A stretch of DNA of 64,000 nucleotides from Oscheius onirici (lineage: Eukaryota; Nematoda; Chromadorea; Rhabditida; Rhabditidae), in NCBI GenBank assembly GCA_932521025.1, contig OW051468.1, positions 3,906,064 through 3,970,063 of the forward strand, given 5' to 3'. Shown here in pieces: positions 23,914 through 35,300 of this stretch (the stretch's first letter is position 1; every line of letters starts with the position of its first letter). A model generated the notes under the pieces. That model saw only the letters and a list, made by a program, of their open reading frames with translations. It was not told the origin of the DNA and did not search any database. Both the position numbers and the translations under genes were made by a program.

Positions 23914-24096
23914 ATAGGTACTTACTACCGTAAAACCTCTATTTGAAGCCCCCCCCCCCCAAATCTGGCGGTTTTCAACGTTTTTACGTTACAATTTCGT
24001 CTCATTTTGTGTTTTTCTCAATATCTTTGCTGTTTTATTATTCTCGTTGTTTATTTTTACTTTTAGCAGAATTAATTTCATATTGCAGAAGGAGAA

Positions 24097-24927
24097 TGTC
24101 TTCACGTGAATGTGACGAGGAAGAAATGCCGAAGAACCGTCGCTTGGAGCTGAAGAGGATTTTTTTCTAATTATTTTTTATTGTACTTTCTGGAGGATGC
24201 CTCGAACGTCATGATGTCGTCTGAAGCTGTCTATCGTTTCGTGGTGATCGTCCTGGACGAATCTTTCGAGAAGATCACATCCGGAACGGACTACAGAGCT
24301 TACAGATGATGGCAAAGAAGAAAGACAACATAGTTTTCCTTCTTTTTTTGGACCCGTACTGTGCGACTCACCGAGCTTCGACCGAGATGTTTACTAACCT
24401 GTACCTCAAGTTTGCTCAAGAGTACAAGGAAGGTCTTCGCGTTGGTCTCCTTCCTGGAGACGAAATGAGCCACGAATTCCCGAAGCGATACTATCTCACA
24501 CTGGGCATCAAGGTACTGTGTCTCGCCTCAAAGTGATTTGACCGTTCGCCAGCTCACCAACTACCTGGCGGAAGCTGAGAAGTCTCTGAACAAAAGATGG
24601 GTTGTGACCACTCTCAGCCAATCCCGAATCCTGTCGGACGCCGTACTCATGTTCACCAAGGGCGACTCGCTCTCTACGCTCCGATCAAAGACTCTGAATT
24701 CTAACGACTACTTCTCTGACGATGATGGTGCCACCTCGCTCCCATGGAGGACACTCTCTCTTTGCTGTCGATGCCCGGATGAACAACGTGACGAGGAATG
24801 CCGCCATGAGAAGGGAAAAAATTCAATCATCGTGGAGGACGCTATGGAGGACAGTTTGGAGGACAATGTGGAGGATTCTTTCGTGATGATAGACACCAGC
24901 AGAACCCGAACCAGTGTGACAGAATAG
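24097..24927 (+). pseudogene. Decayed gene with thioredoxin-fold-like segment
   Basis: Frames in this stretch read MSSRECDEEEMPKNRRLELK (24097), then DASNVMMSSEAVYRFVVIVL DESFEKITSG, then after a frame change IVFLLFLDPYCATHRASTEM FTNLYLKFAQEYKEG and LGIK, and after another in-frame stop or small intron LTNYLAEAEKSLNKRWVVTT ending at 24927. The order resembles a thioredoxin domain (LDESxF, beta strand, xPxCxxH helix), but the CxxC pair is absent. No splice pattern restores one frame cleanly, so it is probably a pseudogene. A divergent multi-exon gene is the alternative. It lies between two parts of the same repeat family. Confidence 0.35.
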
Positions 24928-25069
24928 ACTTCGAAGAGAAACTTTTGTTTGTTATACGTTGGAGTAAATGAGTTGATTAAACCCGAAATTTTCCTAAAAA
25001 TGTGGTAAAAACTTGAAACTCGGTGTTGAAACCTACCTTTTTCTTGCAAATTTTCTGAGTTTTTCGGCC

Positions 25070-25600
25070 CGGCCGAAAATAAAAAATCGATTGAAAATTT
25101 GGTCGAGGACTTGACGACGGAAGCGGACGAGGTAAGCCTGTTTTCTACTCTTTTCAAGTTCATTGAACTGCAGAATAAGAAAACAGAATAAGCACTATGA
25201 AGCAAAAGGCTATCCAGCTTTCAATTCACGAAAATTTCAAGGTATTTTTTACTTGGTTACCAATTTTGCATTCATTTCAGGCCTCAGATGGCTGGATAGA
25301 GAAATTTCTAAGCCGCCATAATCTGGTTACAAGAAGAGTCACAACTTCTTGTCAAAAACCACCGGAAGATTTCGAACAGGCTATCGTCGATTTTATCTTG
25401 AAGTTGGCCAAGATCAGGAAGAGTGTCATCAGTAAAAAGTTGTTATCAGTAAAAAGTTACATTTTTCAAGCCTGCGAAAAAAATTGTAATCGAAAAACAG
25501 AAGCACTCCCTCTAATTGAAGCACCCCTCTAATAGAAGCACCCCCAGAAAGGTCGATTGAAAAATAGAAGCACATGTGCTTCAATTAGAGGTAATACGGT
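25070..25600 (+). mobile_element. Pogo/Tigger-type DNA transposon relic
   Basis: Pieces of a CENP-B-like helix-turn-helix transposase are readable: SIENLVEDLTTEADE, then EAKGYPAFNSRKFQ, then after a short intron ASDGWIEKFLSRHNLVTRRV TTSCQKPPEDFEQAIVDF (25283-25400). The last piece matches the HTH_Tnp_Tc5/CENPB signature (ASxGWxxxFxxRHNL). No DDE catalytic domain follows. The 3' side has direct repeats of tctaattgaagcacccc and an inverted copy gtgcttcaattagagg (25570-25588), probably the terminal region. Confidence 0.6.
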
Positions 25601-25914
25601 ACTGAATTTGGCGCGTAAATCTCCCATCACGACATATGAATACATCAGTTCACTGGTTTCTGGAGGACACGGAAGACATCGGTAGTTATTTATCAGATAC
25701 TTCGTCTGTCTGGAGTACATGAAGAAATACACGAAATACCCTTTTTTACGATTTTACGAGCAAAAACAAGAATTACTGTAGACAAAACTCGTTGGGATCA
25801 ATCGAATCGACAGTGATATTTCTGAACCTTCCACAACAGTGAACTGCGCCCAACAGTCTGCTTCCAGAGATGCTCTGGGGGCGAAACCATTGAACATAGC
25901 ACGGGGCCGCCATT

Positions 25915-28900
25915 TCAGACGAGAAAAGCTGAAGAAATGCGTCTAGGTTTCGTGTTGACTACCTGAGAAACAGCAGTGACTGTAGCCGCTATTCCCCCTA
26001 TCAGGCCGAATACTGAAATTGTTTTCTGCTATTTATCTTCGTGTCTTACAAATAGAAACGATGTTGAGAATGAGAAGGTTTCTTGGAGTCGAGTGCAGAA
26101 TCCTGAAAGGATATGAAGAGTGTAAACTGAACTGACTCTGAAATGGCAGGGATGTCGTCTCGTCGCTGTTTGTCGATAGTGTTCAAAAAGAGCCAGAAGA
26201 TGCTCGGCAGAAGCATGGTCATAAGAGTGACTGTCGATCCGCCAACCAGGTCCAGGATCAGTCCGAATTTGGGAACAGTTTCCGCCGTGAAGACACACAG
26301 AAGAAAGACTGCACTTCGGCTCAAAACCCGTTTGTATCCAAATTCTATCACAATTTAGATAAACGGAGAAAGTGTACCGAGTGGAATACTTAGCCATTCA
26401 TCAACTTGTTGTGCCAGGGGAGAGAAAATGAGAATGATGGCAGGCAATACGTGAAGAGTGATCAAAATGTTGACAGCAGCGGCTATCCATTTTAGCTGAG
26501 TATTAAATTAAGTAAAGGACGGAAAGATAACCTGAATGGACGGGATGACTGACTCTCGAATACTCTCTCCGTAGATGGAATATCCAAGGAGGGAAATCAT
26601 CAGATATACGATTAGGATTACTGAAAAAGTCGAACATATTCAATTGTATAGGGATATGCCTCCAGATCTAGCAGAGGGGAATTCGAGCAATTAGACTAGA
26701 TCTGGAGGCTCTTTTAGGAAGCTGAGGCTTTCAATAAAGAAAACGGATATGAGTCGCAAGAATTCAAGTAAACATTCCCCCATATCCCCAGGAATCTCAT
26801 TTTCTTGACTTGTTATTATCTGTCAATAACCCTACAGTTACCAATTATCCATCTTCTCTGCTCTCCTTTGAAATCAGGCGACTTCGTCTTCTGGCGGCGT
26901 TTTCTGACTTGTCGCGTCCATTTGAGGTCCAGACAAACAAACAACCAAACGATCTCTTCTGTCCCCTTTCCCAGTCAACTGATCCCTTCTGATCCCTTCC
27001 CCAGTCAACCGATCCCTTCCGATCCCTTCCCCAGTCAACTGATCCCTTCCGATCCCTTCCCCAGTCAACCGATCCCTTCCGATCCCTTCCCCAGTCAACC
27101 GATCCCTTCTGATCCCTTCCCCAGTCAACCGATCTCTTCTGATCCTGTCTGTCTTCTTCCTTCCCTAATCAATCGGACCTTTTTCATTATTTCCCAGGGT
27201 TCTCATCCTCCTAAAGAACCGATACGAATTTTCCTATTTTCTGGCCATCCGATACCTTTCTGGTCTTATATAGATCAACCGGTCCTTCCTAATCCCCTAG
27301 CGGTCACCCCGATCCATTTCCTACTCAAAACATTTTAGCAAAAATATTTGGCGAGGAGAGGAATCGAACCCGGGTCGTCTGGGTAACAGTGGCGACTCTT
27401 ACAGTCTATTTCCAACGAATAGGGACACCAAGCCAAATAAATTTAGGAAAAATCCGAACTCCGGGATTTGAACCACCGACCTCCCGCTTGTCAATATACT
27501 TGGGCGGCTCGAGCCGAGCCGGTTTTTGACTCTCGAGCCGGCTCGAGCCAAAAAATGTCAAATTTTCGTCTATTTTTTGGCAAAACAGGACAAAATGTCA
27601 AGTGTAATGTTATAAATTACTGGGTAGGGCGCATCTACTATAACTTTGTTCCTCTGGAGCTAAAACACAACTTCTATTAAAAATGGGAATCCCTTTTTAG
27701 AATTTCGTAACATTTCCGTTTTTCTTTAGGCTCGAGCCGAGCCGAAAATTTTCTCAGATGTACGGGATCAAATTTAGTCTTTTTGCTCCAACGCGCGCAG
27801 CATATTACACCTCCGTTCGTTGCGGGACAGCGAAATTTTGTTTTCGGAAACCTTTTAAAGAATTGATTTGGTGTTGTGTGTTGCGGAATTTGTTGTGGCT
27901 TCAGAGTGCCAAACCATAGAGGGACTTGAAAACAGTGAAAAGGGGATTATTTCGAAAAACGGACGTGGTAGCCGGATTCCTCGCAAAATTTTGATAAAAC
28001 AGTTGCCCTCGGATTCGCATTTTGAGCAAAGGGGGTGAAAAGTTTGAAATACACTTCGGACGACCTTAGCGTTTTAATCACAAGTTGTGCTAAGACCCTC
28101 CGGGGCTAAGTGACTTAGTTTTGTCCTTTTCAAAACGATAACAGTTAACAGTTTGTTGTTTGATCCATCTCCAGATCAGAGATAAGAGTAGCTTACATAC
28201 TGTACACGAAGCAAAAAGACAATCTGCAAGGTCTGAAAGTACAGAGACAGATCTCTGTCTCTCTGTTTCTCTGTCCCTCTGTAACCCTGTCCCTCTCTTT
28301 CGCGCGTCTTTTGTTCTCCAGTTGTGATATCACCCCGTTGGAGCTAAAGTTATAGTAGAAACCCCCCTGAACGCTTTCCCGTATTCCTAACCCGCACTTC
28401 TCTACTGTCTGGAAACTCCCCAGTCAAAAATAATCAAGTCCACGCACTTGCTAATTGACTTGTCTAAACTTGTTACACTAACTCCTTTTCCCTTATGTGC
28501 GCACAAATTGCTCCATTTTGATTGCCAATTAAAGCTTCCTACAAACACACTAACACACACAGAGACCTGGGAACAATTTAAAGTGGATTTGAAGCAAGTT
28601 TTCGCAAAACTTTTGAAGTTCTATCAAATTGTTATGGTAATCCCAGGATATTCAAAGTTCTAGCTAAAAGACGACAGTTACGGGAAACTTTTCGTTAAAA
28701 AACAAACGCTTTTCGAAATCTAGTCAGTTGGAAGGAATCACGACGATGTTCGGCTGCCTCAAGCCGTTCTTCTCTTCCCCTTCTCTTGGCGCGGATCTGA
28801 AAGTCTACCCGAAGAAGAAGGATGGCAGCATGACCGGCGTCGTCTGGAAGCGCAATCGCGGACAGTGGTGGCCTCGTCTGGCCGAGCTGTCTCTCTCCGA

Positions 28901-30458
28901 CGGCCTCAACCTCTACAAGACGGAAGACGACTTCAAAATCTACCACTTGGACGGAATGACAAAGCTCTGTCTCGGAGCTGGCCAGAGTTCGACTCACGCC
29001 AAGATGACGCTCAAGAATGGAGAGAAGCTCTACATTAAAATCAAGGGTCCGGATAGAACCGAATGGGCTACCAGGATTACTCAGTGTCGCTTCCCGTCGC
29101 TGAAGAAGAATCAAGAGCCGGTAGTCGAGGTCCAGAGAGAGCCCAAGACTGAGGAGATGTGGTCGCCAGTCAAGTATCTGACAGACTCGACCTCCGTCTA
29201 CTCTTCGGAAGCCGCCATCAGCTTCGCGTCGATGAAGTCGATGGAGTCGACTCAGGCACAGGAAGATGAAGTCGAAGACGAGGACAACGGAATCATCACC
29301 CAGATGGCTCGCGTCTTCGAGCCGGGCTTTGTCTCCAGGAAGGGGACCACTCGTCGTCGTCGTTAGGTAAACAATAGAACCAAAAATAAAGATTCGAGTT
29401 CTACCCGGTTTGATTTCTTTTCCTTTGTATTTATGTGTACAACCAAGCGATCGCATCGTTTCTTCTCCATCTTTCGCTCGATTCCAAGAAAGCCTTCTCA
29501 TTGAACAACAAAATTCAACTTCTCACCAATGTAACTAACGACGACAGATTTAGAGAACTGGGAAGGTCTCTTCATGTCGTGTTGAATGGTCGGAAAGGCA
29601 CTGTGTCCGCCGTAAGAGAAGACCATTGTCCCGTAGGCCAGAAAGAGATTGGTCCAGCTGAATTCAGGATAACTGACGTGCTGCAATTGTTTTTTTCTTC
29701 TAATTTTTCGAAAAAGAACCAACCTGGTAACAAACAGGAGCATCTCTAGCAATTCCTACTAGGACGAGAACAGCGGCAATCATGCTGCTCCCTGCAGCCA
29801 CAGCTCCTGCTTGCCAAAAGTGCATAGGACTTCGAAGAAGGGTGAAGGGCCAGACGAGAACAGAAACTACTAGAATCAGGATGCAGTAGTCTAGACGGAG
29901 AGCGAAGATCTCCTCCAGAAGAATTGAAATGTTCTTGGCTGAGAACAATAGAAAGACGGTGACTATTCCATAGAGCGTCAAAGCCATACAACAGTCCATC
30001 GCATATCTATTTTTATTCATCAAAGTATTTTGACTCACTTGGCTTTGATTCCCAAAGCTCTAAAAGCCATTTCCGGATACGGTCGTCTACAATGTTCATG
30101 GTATTCGGTCCATCTTCGCTGCATTATTGTCCAGTTCTGGGCAAGCTGGATTCCAGTGAAACAGGAGAAGAAAGCACCAGCTATGAGTAAAATTGTTCCA
30201 GGAATCAAACCTGAAGAGAGTTCCGTAGTAATCAAACTGATAATGGAGCAATACCTCCATTGGAGATAGCTACTGGAAGAGCGACCATCCCTGCTCCCAT
30301 CATATCCGTCACTATAAAGATCGAGGCCTTGAACCAGTGAAGACCATGACTGTTCACGTGCTTGGAACGAGCTGGTTCAGTCTACAAACTATGTGTGGAT
30401 ACAGAAAAATCTCTACCTGATGAAGGTCATAGACCTGAAAGTGACCTGTTCTTCCCAT
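25915..30458 (-). CDS. Multi-pass amino-acid/auxin permease-type transporter (SLC36/SLC32-like)
   Basis: The protein starts MGRTGHFQVYDLHQTEPARS at 30458. The first membrane block FIVTDMMGAGMVALPVAISN G has the GxGxxxLP-type motif of this family. Further segments are LIPGTILLIAGAFFSCFTGI, YAMDCCMALTLYGIVTVFLL, DYCILILVVSVLVWPFTLLR, LFLAYGTMVFSYGGHSAFPT (conserved FxxHxxxP-like block), VILIVYLMISLLGYSIYGES, IAAAVNILITLHVLPAIILI, FGLILDLVGGSTVTLMTMLL and VFGLIGGIAATVTAVSQ. About ten helices fit an AAAP-family importer at the plasma or vesicle membrane. The substrate is not predictable. One intron (26621-29526, 2.9 kb) is about 70 times the usual size and contains an intronless plus-strand gene. 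The C-terminus is uncertain: either a stop at 25915 or a short extra exon. Confidence 0.8.
26656..26718. repeat. Short inverted repeat in the large transporter intron
   Basis: The sequences gcctccagatcta and tagatctggaggc face each other with about 30 nt between them. They could form a small hairpin. Nothing else is recognisable around them. Confidence 0.45.
26950..27145. repeat. 30-bp minisatellite, about six copies
   Basis: The unit ccagtcaaccgatcccttcc plus gatcccttcc repeats exactly every 30 bp from 26971 to 27121, with degenerate edges. Because 30 is divisible by three, it keeps an open frame (PSQPIPSDPF repeats) that is very unlikely to be coding. It lies in the 2.9-kb intron of the transporter gene. 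Confidence 0.9.
27345..27485 (-). repeat. Two tRNA-like (B-box) fragments
   Basis: On the minus strand ggttcgattcctctcctcg (about 27352-27372) and ggttcaaatcccggagttcgg (about 27448-27470) resemble tRNA T-arm ends. Neither has a complete paired acceptor stem, so they are more likely SINE or tRNA fragments than working tRNA genes. The second is cut directly by the left end of a hAT-like element. Confidence 0.4.
27495..27745. mobile_element. hAT-like element fragment with ctcgagccggctcgag repeats
   Basis: It begins tatacttgggcggctcgagc, the same terminus as the intact hAT insertion at 61278. It contains subterminal ctcgagccggctcgagcc motifs near 27500-27550 and again near 27730. No matching right terminus or 8-bp duplication was found, so it is probably truncated. 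Confidence 0.5.
27750..28730. other. Intronic spacer, no gene seen
   Basis: This part of the transporter intron is unremarkable apart from a ctctgt-rich pyrimidine stretch at 28236-28300. It likely includes the promoter of the nested gene that starts at 28746. Confidence 0.4.
28746..29366 (+). CDS. Intronless PH-like protein nested in the transporter intron
   Basis: A 206-residue protein starts MFGCLKPFFSSPSLGADLKV. The segment VYPKKKDGSMTGVVWKRNRG QWWPRLAEL, then LNLYKTEDDFKIYHLDGMTK, MTLKNGEKLYIKIKGPDRTE and WATRITQCRF, resembles a pleckstrin-homology-like fold, as in small nematode proteins expressed in sperm. The C-terminal part is acidic and ends in an arginine cluster (KGTTRRRR). The reading frame has no introns and is GC-richer than its surroundings, like the tyrosine phosphatase at 45.7 kb. 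This fits a retrocopied or germline-expressed gene. An AATAAA follows at about 29383. The long minus-strand frame across it is a shadow. Confidence 0.75.
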   Translation: MFGCLKPFFSSPSLGADLKVYPKKKDGSMTGVVWKRNRGQWWPRLAELSLSDGLNLYKTEDDFKIYHLDGMTKLCLGAGQSSTHAKMTLKNGEKLYIKIKGPDRTEWATRITQCRFPSLKKNQEPVVEVQREPKTEEMWSPVKYLTDSTSVYSSEAAISFASMKSMESTQAQEDEVEDEDNGIITQMARVFEPGFVSRKGTTRRRR

Positions 30459-30769
30459 TCTGTCTCTGGAATATATGACTCTGTCACGTCAATTCGAAAG
30501 CTTTTGAAAGGAACAAACAAACAGCCTTATAAATACTTCAAGAGAAGTATTGTAATGTTTCAGGAAAACTGTAAAGAGCAGGGTCATTTAGCTACAGATT
30601 GTTACAAAGGCTGCGATATCCTTTTGGGCAATGTTTATTTCTGTTACCGAACCGAGTTAAAAGAGCGGGTGTCGGAGACTGAGCGAGGCTTATGCAAACT
30701 GCAGTTCGGCGAAGCGTACAAAATTCCAACAGAGGAGATATTTATGTGTGTTACGATAAAGGTCGAGCT

Positions 30770-31177
30770 CTAGGGATTTTCCTTGTCCCAGTCAAAAGTT
30801 GTATCGTTCATATATTGCATGGCACGTCGGAAGAATTTGCTGCCAGCAGCTCTTTCCTCCGGAGTCATCTTGTTCGTCTTCGTGTCAACTCGCATATCCT
30901 TCTTCTGACAATCTAACCCGGACTGTAACTTGCATCTGAACCTTTTTTCTTAGATAAAACTGACAAAAATAACCTGTAGCTTGTCTCTTTAGAACATTCG
31001 CCACAACACGCACAGAAAGACTCTTGACAGTCTTCGTCCTGAACACATTGGGGAAGAGTCTTGCTCTTCTGAAAACAGACTCTTTTCCGACTCGAAATAC
31101 GAACTCACTCTTGAGTTTCGAGTAGAAGAAGCAAAGGTTAAAATACAGAAGACTGTCAGGATGAATTGAGTCTTCAT
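30770..31177 (-). CDS. Small secreted cysteine-rich protein
   Basis: The protein starts with a signal peptide (MKTQFILTVFCILTFASSTR, 31177) and continues KSKTLPQCVQDEDCQESFCA CCGECSKETSYRCKLQSGLD CQKK. It ends with a charged helix-like tail (RAAGSKFFRRAMQYMNDTTF DWDKENP) at 30770. Two short introns are present. The cysteine pattern CxxDxDC...C.CC..C...C...C is dense, as in secreted peptides. The family was not recognised. It lies 312 bp upstream of the transporter start on the same strand. Confidence 0.65.
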
Positions 31178-31802
31178 GACGTGACGGGAAAGATCAACAA
31201 CTGCCGCGAGGGTTTGAGGCGAAATGACCATGATTAGGGTCATCTCGTTACATATTTGATGACGACCAGAACACTGGCAGAGTACGCTAGAAGAATTACT
31301 AACAAGAGATACTTTTTTATCTTCGGTTTGTCTGTACTGTACAACTACGTGATCTTGCTCAATGAGACTGAAAGTTGTCATCAGTATGGTTTATGGAGAG
31401 AACCAAGAAATACGTTACAAACTAAAGGACGCTCAGATTGTGATTTTCAGAATATCCAAAAACCGCATTCACAGAACTTTACTTTTTGGGTTTCAACTAA
31501 AAATTCACAGTAAAATCTCATTAAGATCGATTTAGATTCAACTGTACATACGTACTCAGTAGTTTTGATCGACCATATGATTTCCATTAGTTCACGAATT
31601 TGTTCAATTCGATTCAAAAAAGTACGCATTGCGTACCGAATTTTGGTATGTACAAAACGATCATTTCCCTTTCGAGTAGCGAAACTGATCTTCTCTCGTT
31701 ACAACTCCCGAAGTCCAAGTTTATATCAAGCTTGACCTGTCATAATTCCAATCGATTCTATTATTTTCACCTATTTCTAGTCCCGTCGGACCACCAGCAA
31801 TC

Positions 31803-32249
31803 ATGCTCATCGACATTCAAGATCCAGCCCTAACTCCACAGATATTCAAATCAATCGTCAAGAAGGTAGGTCTTGATTTAATACCGAAAAATACTTGATC
31901 AGATGGGATACGAGTCGCTAATAAACCTCTGCAAAACTTCGAAATTCGGTCGATCGATACACGATTCTTGTGGAGAGGAAGTCCTCTCTGAGTACAGACT
32001 GGCTGTGGAGAAAGTTCATCAATTGTACAGAGTGAGTCCTTTCCCATTTGGAAACAACTCGGCATTCAGCACGGAGGAGACATTCGTCATTTCGATCTCG
32101 ATTTTCTGACTCATTTTCGTCAAAACATCCTTGACGGGACAGTACAACACGACCAGGCTTTTCTCGATCTGTTGGAGGAAAATATTCGATTGTGGCCTGT
32201 ATTGAATAGGGACCAATTGTATATGGTTCCAGTTAAACCTGGTTCATGA
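31803..32249 (+). CDS. Small protein of unknown function
   Basis: Three exons give about 123 residues: MLIDIQDPALTPQIFKSIVK K, MGYESLINLCKTSKFGRSIH and, after a 38-nt intron, GGDIRHFDLDFLTHFRQNIL through RLWPVLNRDQLYMVPVKPGS. Splice sites are canonical and preserve frame. The composition is globular and mainly helical, with no signal peptide. An acceptor-like ttctag sits just upstream of the ATG. It converges on ahr-1, with 74 bp between stop codons. Confidence 0.55.
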
Positions 32250-32323
32250 CTCACTTCAATATACTGTACAATAACTTTTTTGGAAATAAATATGAGAATT
32301 TGAGAGATCACAGGGAGATATGG

Positions 32324-35300
32324 CTACTGAGAAAGTAGAGTGTTGGCCACCTCTGAAATGAAGTCTGCCGAATGAGTCAGCGTTGTCGGCGGCTCTTTTA
32401 GACCAAATTCTAGACAGTGTTCCATTTCTGGCAGCGCTAGTGATGGCTCTATAGAGTGATTTATATGAACAGTAAATTCTTACGAGGAATGTTCCAGGCT
32501 GTATAGTCGATGTTCGTAGTTGAATAGACCGGGAGCGGGGGGAGAGGAGGAGGATAAGATACTGAAAAATGGGCATTGTCACATATAAAGTTTATTCTTA
32601 CAGTTGGAATAGCCTGTGGCAAAGTCTTGTGTCCAAAAAGCAGCGCCGTCCGGAGCCCAATGGATGTCAGGAGTCAGACCATAGCTATGCAACTCTCCTT
32701 GTCCAAATCCGTGAGACTGCGGAGGCGGGAATGTGACAGTAATCGGCCATTGCCCGCTAACAATCGGGAGCTTTAGAGGAGCCGAAAGCAGAGACAAGTC
32801 GTCTCGCCGTTTTTTGATACGAGGAGAAGGAAATCGTGGACTGTCTTCTTGTGATGAGAAATCTTCTTTGGCGGGAAGAGGAAGAGCAGCTGTCGACTGG
32901 AGATTTCTCGGGGATTGGAGGAAACTGTCGTCGAATGAGAGAAGTTTCGCCTTGAGAGAAGATCTCTTTTCCAACAACATTGTTCCTTCGACTTCGTTCA
33001 AAAGACGATGCGTCAGGCCGATGGACTCCGGTTTGCCATTCTTGTAGAACATTCGACAGCTGCTCTGGACAAAATAGGTCCGACAGCTTTTGTGACTGAT
33101 CAGACGGTAGATTAGCAGACCAGAGGAGCCGTTCTTCAGCACTGAAACTGATGATTGAATTAAACTTTTATGCAGTTCCTTACCCTCTTTGTGAGCCTCA
33201 GCCAGACAAACGGCATCTTCGGCATGGATCAACTGGTAGAATGAGATTGGAAGATCGTGTTCCGTCAGTTCCAGCAATTGATGAACCCTTCAAATCTCTG
33301 ATTTTCTCAATTGAAGCTTATTACTCACTTCTGATCCATGGAGACCAAAGTGCCGTCCAGATGGTGTTTTGTTTTGAGGATGAGATCTTCCGGAGCGACA
33401 TCGGAAGTCGAAGGAGGTACAAACGGTCTGAAGTTTGATTTTGGGAGAAAATGACAAAAGACTGACGTGCAAACAGCAAGAAGCCCCATGACGGGAATGG
33501 ATGTACTTCTATTGACAACATAGGAAGAGGGCAGCCCGTGGAGAGTGAGTAGACGACCTCGGATATCGATCCTCTGAAAGATTTCAATTTTTCTCTCTCG
33601 AAAAGTTGAAGTTTACCAAGAAACCGCAAGTGTTGTCCAGGAGACATCGAAATCGAGCATTGACATTTCTCTCCAGATAAAGAGCATTTTCTAAAGACTA
33701 GAAGAAGTCGATGTCGAATTATACCTGGATTGAAGAGTTCTTGTGGCGGAGTTGTTGGATTCGGAAGAGAGAAGGTGACATCCAGCTGTTGTCTGATGTC
33801 GTCACGGTCTTCCGAATGGATAAGATCAAACAGCGGCTGGTGGAGAACGTCCGACTAGAATTTTGTATTGGATTGTTTACCGATATGAAACCTGGTGAAA
33901 TCCAAGGAAATGTTCAATATTCTCAGAAGCGTAGTAGATATCTCCGTTATCGTTGATTATCAGTACGAATCCTCCAAGAGCTTTTAGTGCTACTGTTTCA
34001 AACTCTGATTCCTGGAAAAGAGTGTAGGTTTATCTCTCGTGAATTGTACTTTTGGGTCGATTAGAGCCTGTCCTGAGAGCGGTTCGTGTATCGTTGGCAC
34101 ACTGGAGAAGTGGGACGGTCGAGGCTGGAAGGAATACTGATGACTGGGAAGGGGGAACGGAGATACGAAGTTGAGGCTGTGCAGACAAGCTGAAAGATTT
34201 CTTTTCAGACAACGGATCAATCTCAAATAGAGTCGCTACGCCATACGATAGGAGGAGACTAAGAGGACAACCTCCGGCTCGATGGAGAGACTACCTCAAA
34301 AAAAGTTTTGATAGAAGCTGGTGGAATGTATCTAGCGACGAATGGGACCGGGTCATCGACCATCATAGATAAATCTACGATATGGAAATAAATAATAATA
34401 ATAATAATAAGAGTCGCTAATCACTCCAGATTGACTTTTAATATCTATCAATTTGTCCAACAAGAATCTCGCCCAAGACAGTCGTCATCTGCCGTCTCAA
34501 TAATTCAGCAGAAGATGCAACAGATGGTTCTCGAGCTTCTTCGCTCAATTTGTCTGACAGATGTCCTCAATGAATCGGACTAGTCAATCAACTGATAACA
34601 ACAAGTGAATGGCTCAAGAATGAGCTAATATGATCTCATTCTGTTTGCCCATCAGCCTAAACGCAGGTGTCAATGAGCTGCAGCTGACACCTCAAGAGGT
34701 CACCACAACATTGCGTGACTCGACTCCTTGTTGCCCAATTTTGTCTCCAAAAGAACTACGCAACAGGAAGAGCAAAAGAGCCGCTTCTTCACAAAGAATC
34801 CCACAAGCAAACAATCTAGGATACATGATAATTGTGGGCTATGGCGGCTGGTTCCGATCTTGACCCAATGAGCGGGTTATTCTTTGACTGACAGGTGGTC
34901 ATTTAGGAGATACGGTAGTCATAATTGGTCTGGGATCTCTACCGGATCTTCTGTTGACACCTCGTCACGTGACTCACCTTGGAAGTGTGCCTTGACTTGC
35001 AGAAAACTGACGGCCAGTCGAAGAACAGATAACTTGTCCAGTCGACTGATGGTCGTCGCATCGTAGGGAAGAAGTAGGGCAACTGTTTCCAACTCGCCAT
35101 TCAGTCTTTCTCTGTGTCTTTTCGAAGGATTCGTTGAAGCACTCGGTTTGGCTGGTTCTCGAACCCTGAAACATTCTCTCTTCAATTTTTTAGCAGTCGG
35201 TCCCCTCTCTTCGAGGCTGTCATTAGAGATTCTCTTCCCCTCTCCCCATCTAACATTCCTTCCAGAGACTACCGTAATCCGCGGTCATATCTTGCCATTA

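Larger units (their letters stand above)
20373..23935 (+). mobile_element. RTE-type non-LTR retrotransposon copy with unusual inverted ends
   Basis: A LINE encoding an endonuclease-reverse transcriptase is bracketed by about 50-bp inverted sequences: acggtagtaagtacctattt onward at about 20414-20457, and its near-perfect complement at about 23886-23934. On the left the 17-20 bp acggtagtaagtacctattt unit occurs three times in tandem (about 20373, 20393 and 20414). Typical RTEs lack terminal inverted repeats, so either the copy was captured by another element or the ends are a secondary structure. The 5' part contains a large foldback (20655-21197). Its flanks are pieces of the gaagcacc repeat. 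Confidence 0.75.

Noticed and set aside
26805..27338. Plus-strand frame with PSQPIPSDPF repeats
   Set aside because: The open frame is a by-product of a 30-bp minisatellite whose length is divisible by three. No start context, splice signals or flanking conservation were seen.
27345..27485. tRNA genes on the minus strand
   Set aside because: Only T-arm-like sequences are convincing. No complete acceptor, D and anticodon stems could be paired.
28695..29501. Long minus-strand open frame (about 270 codons)
   Set aside because: It is a shadow of the intronless PH-like gene. Its composition is Arg/Leu-rich with no motif.
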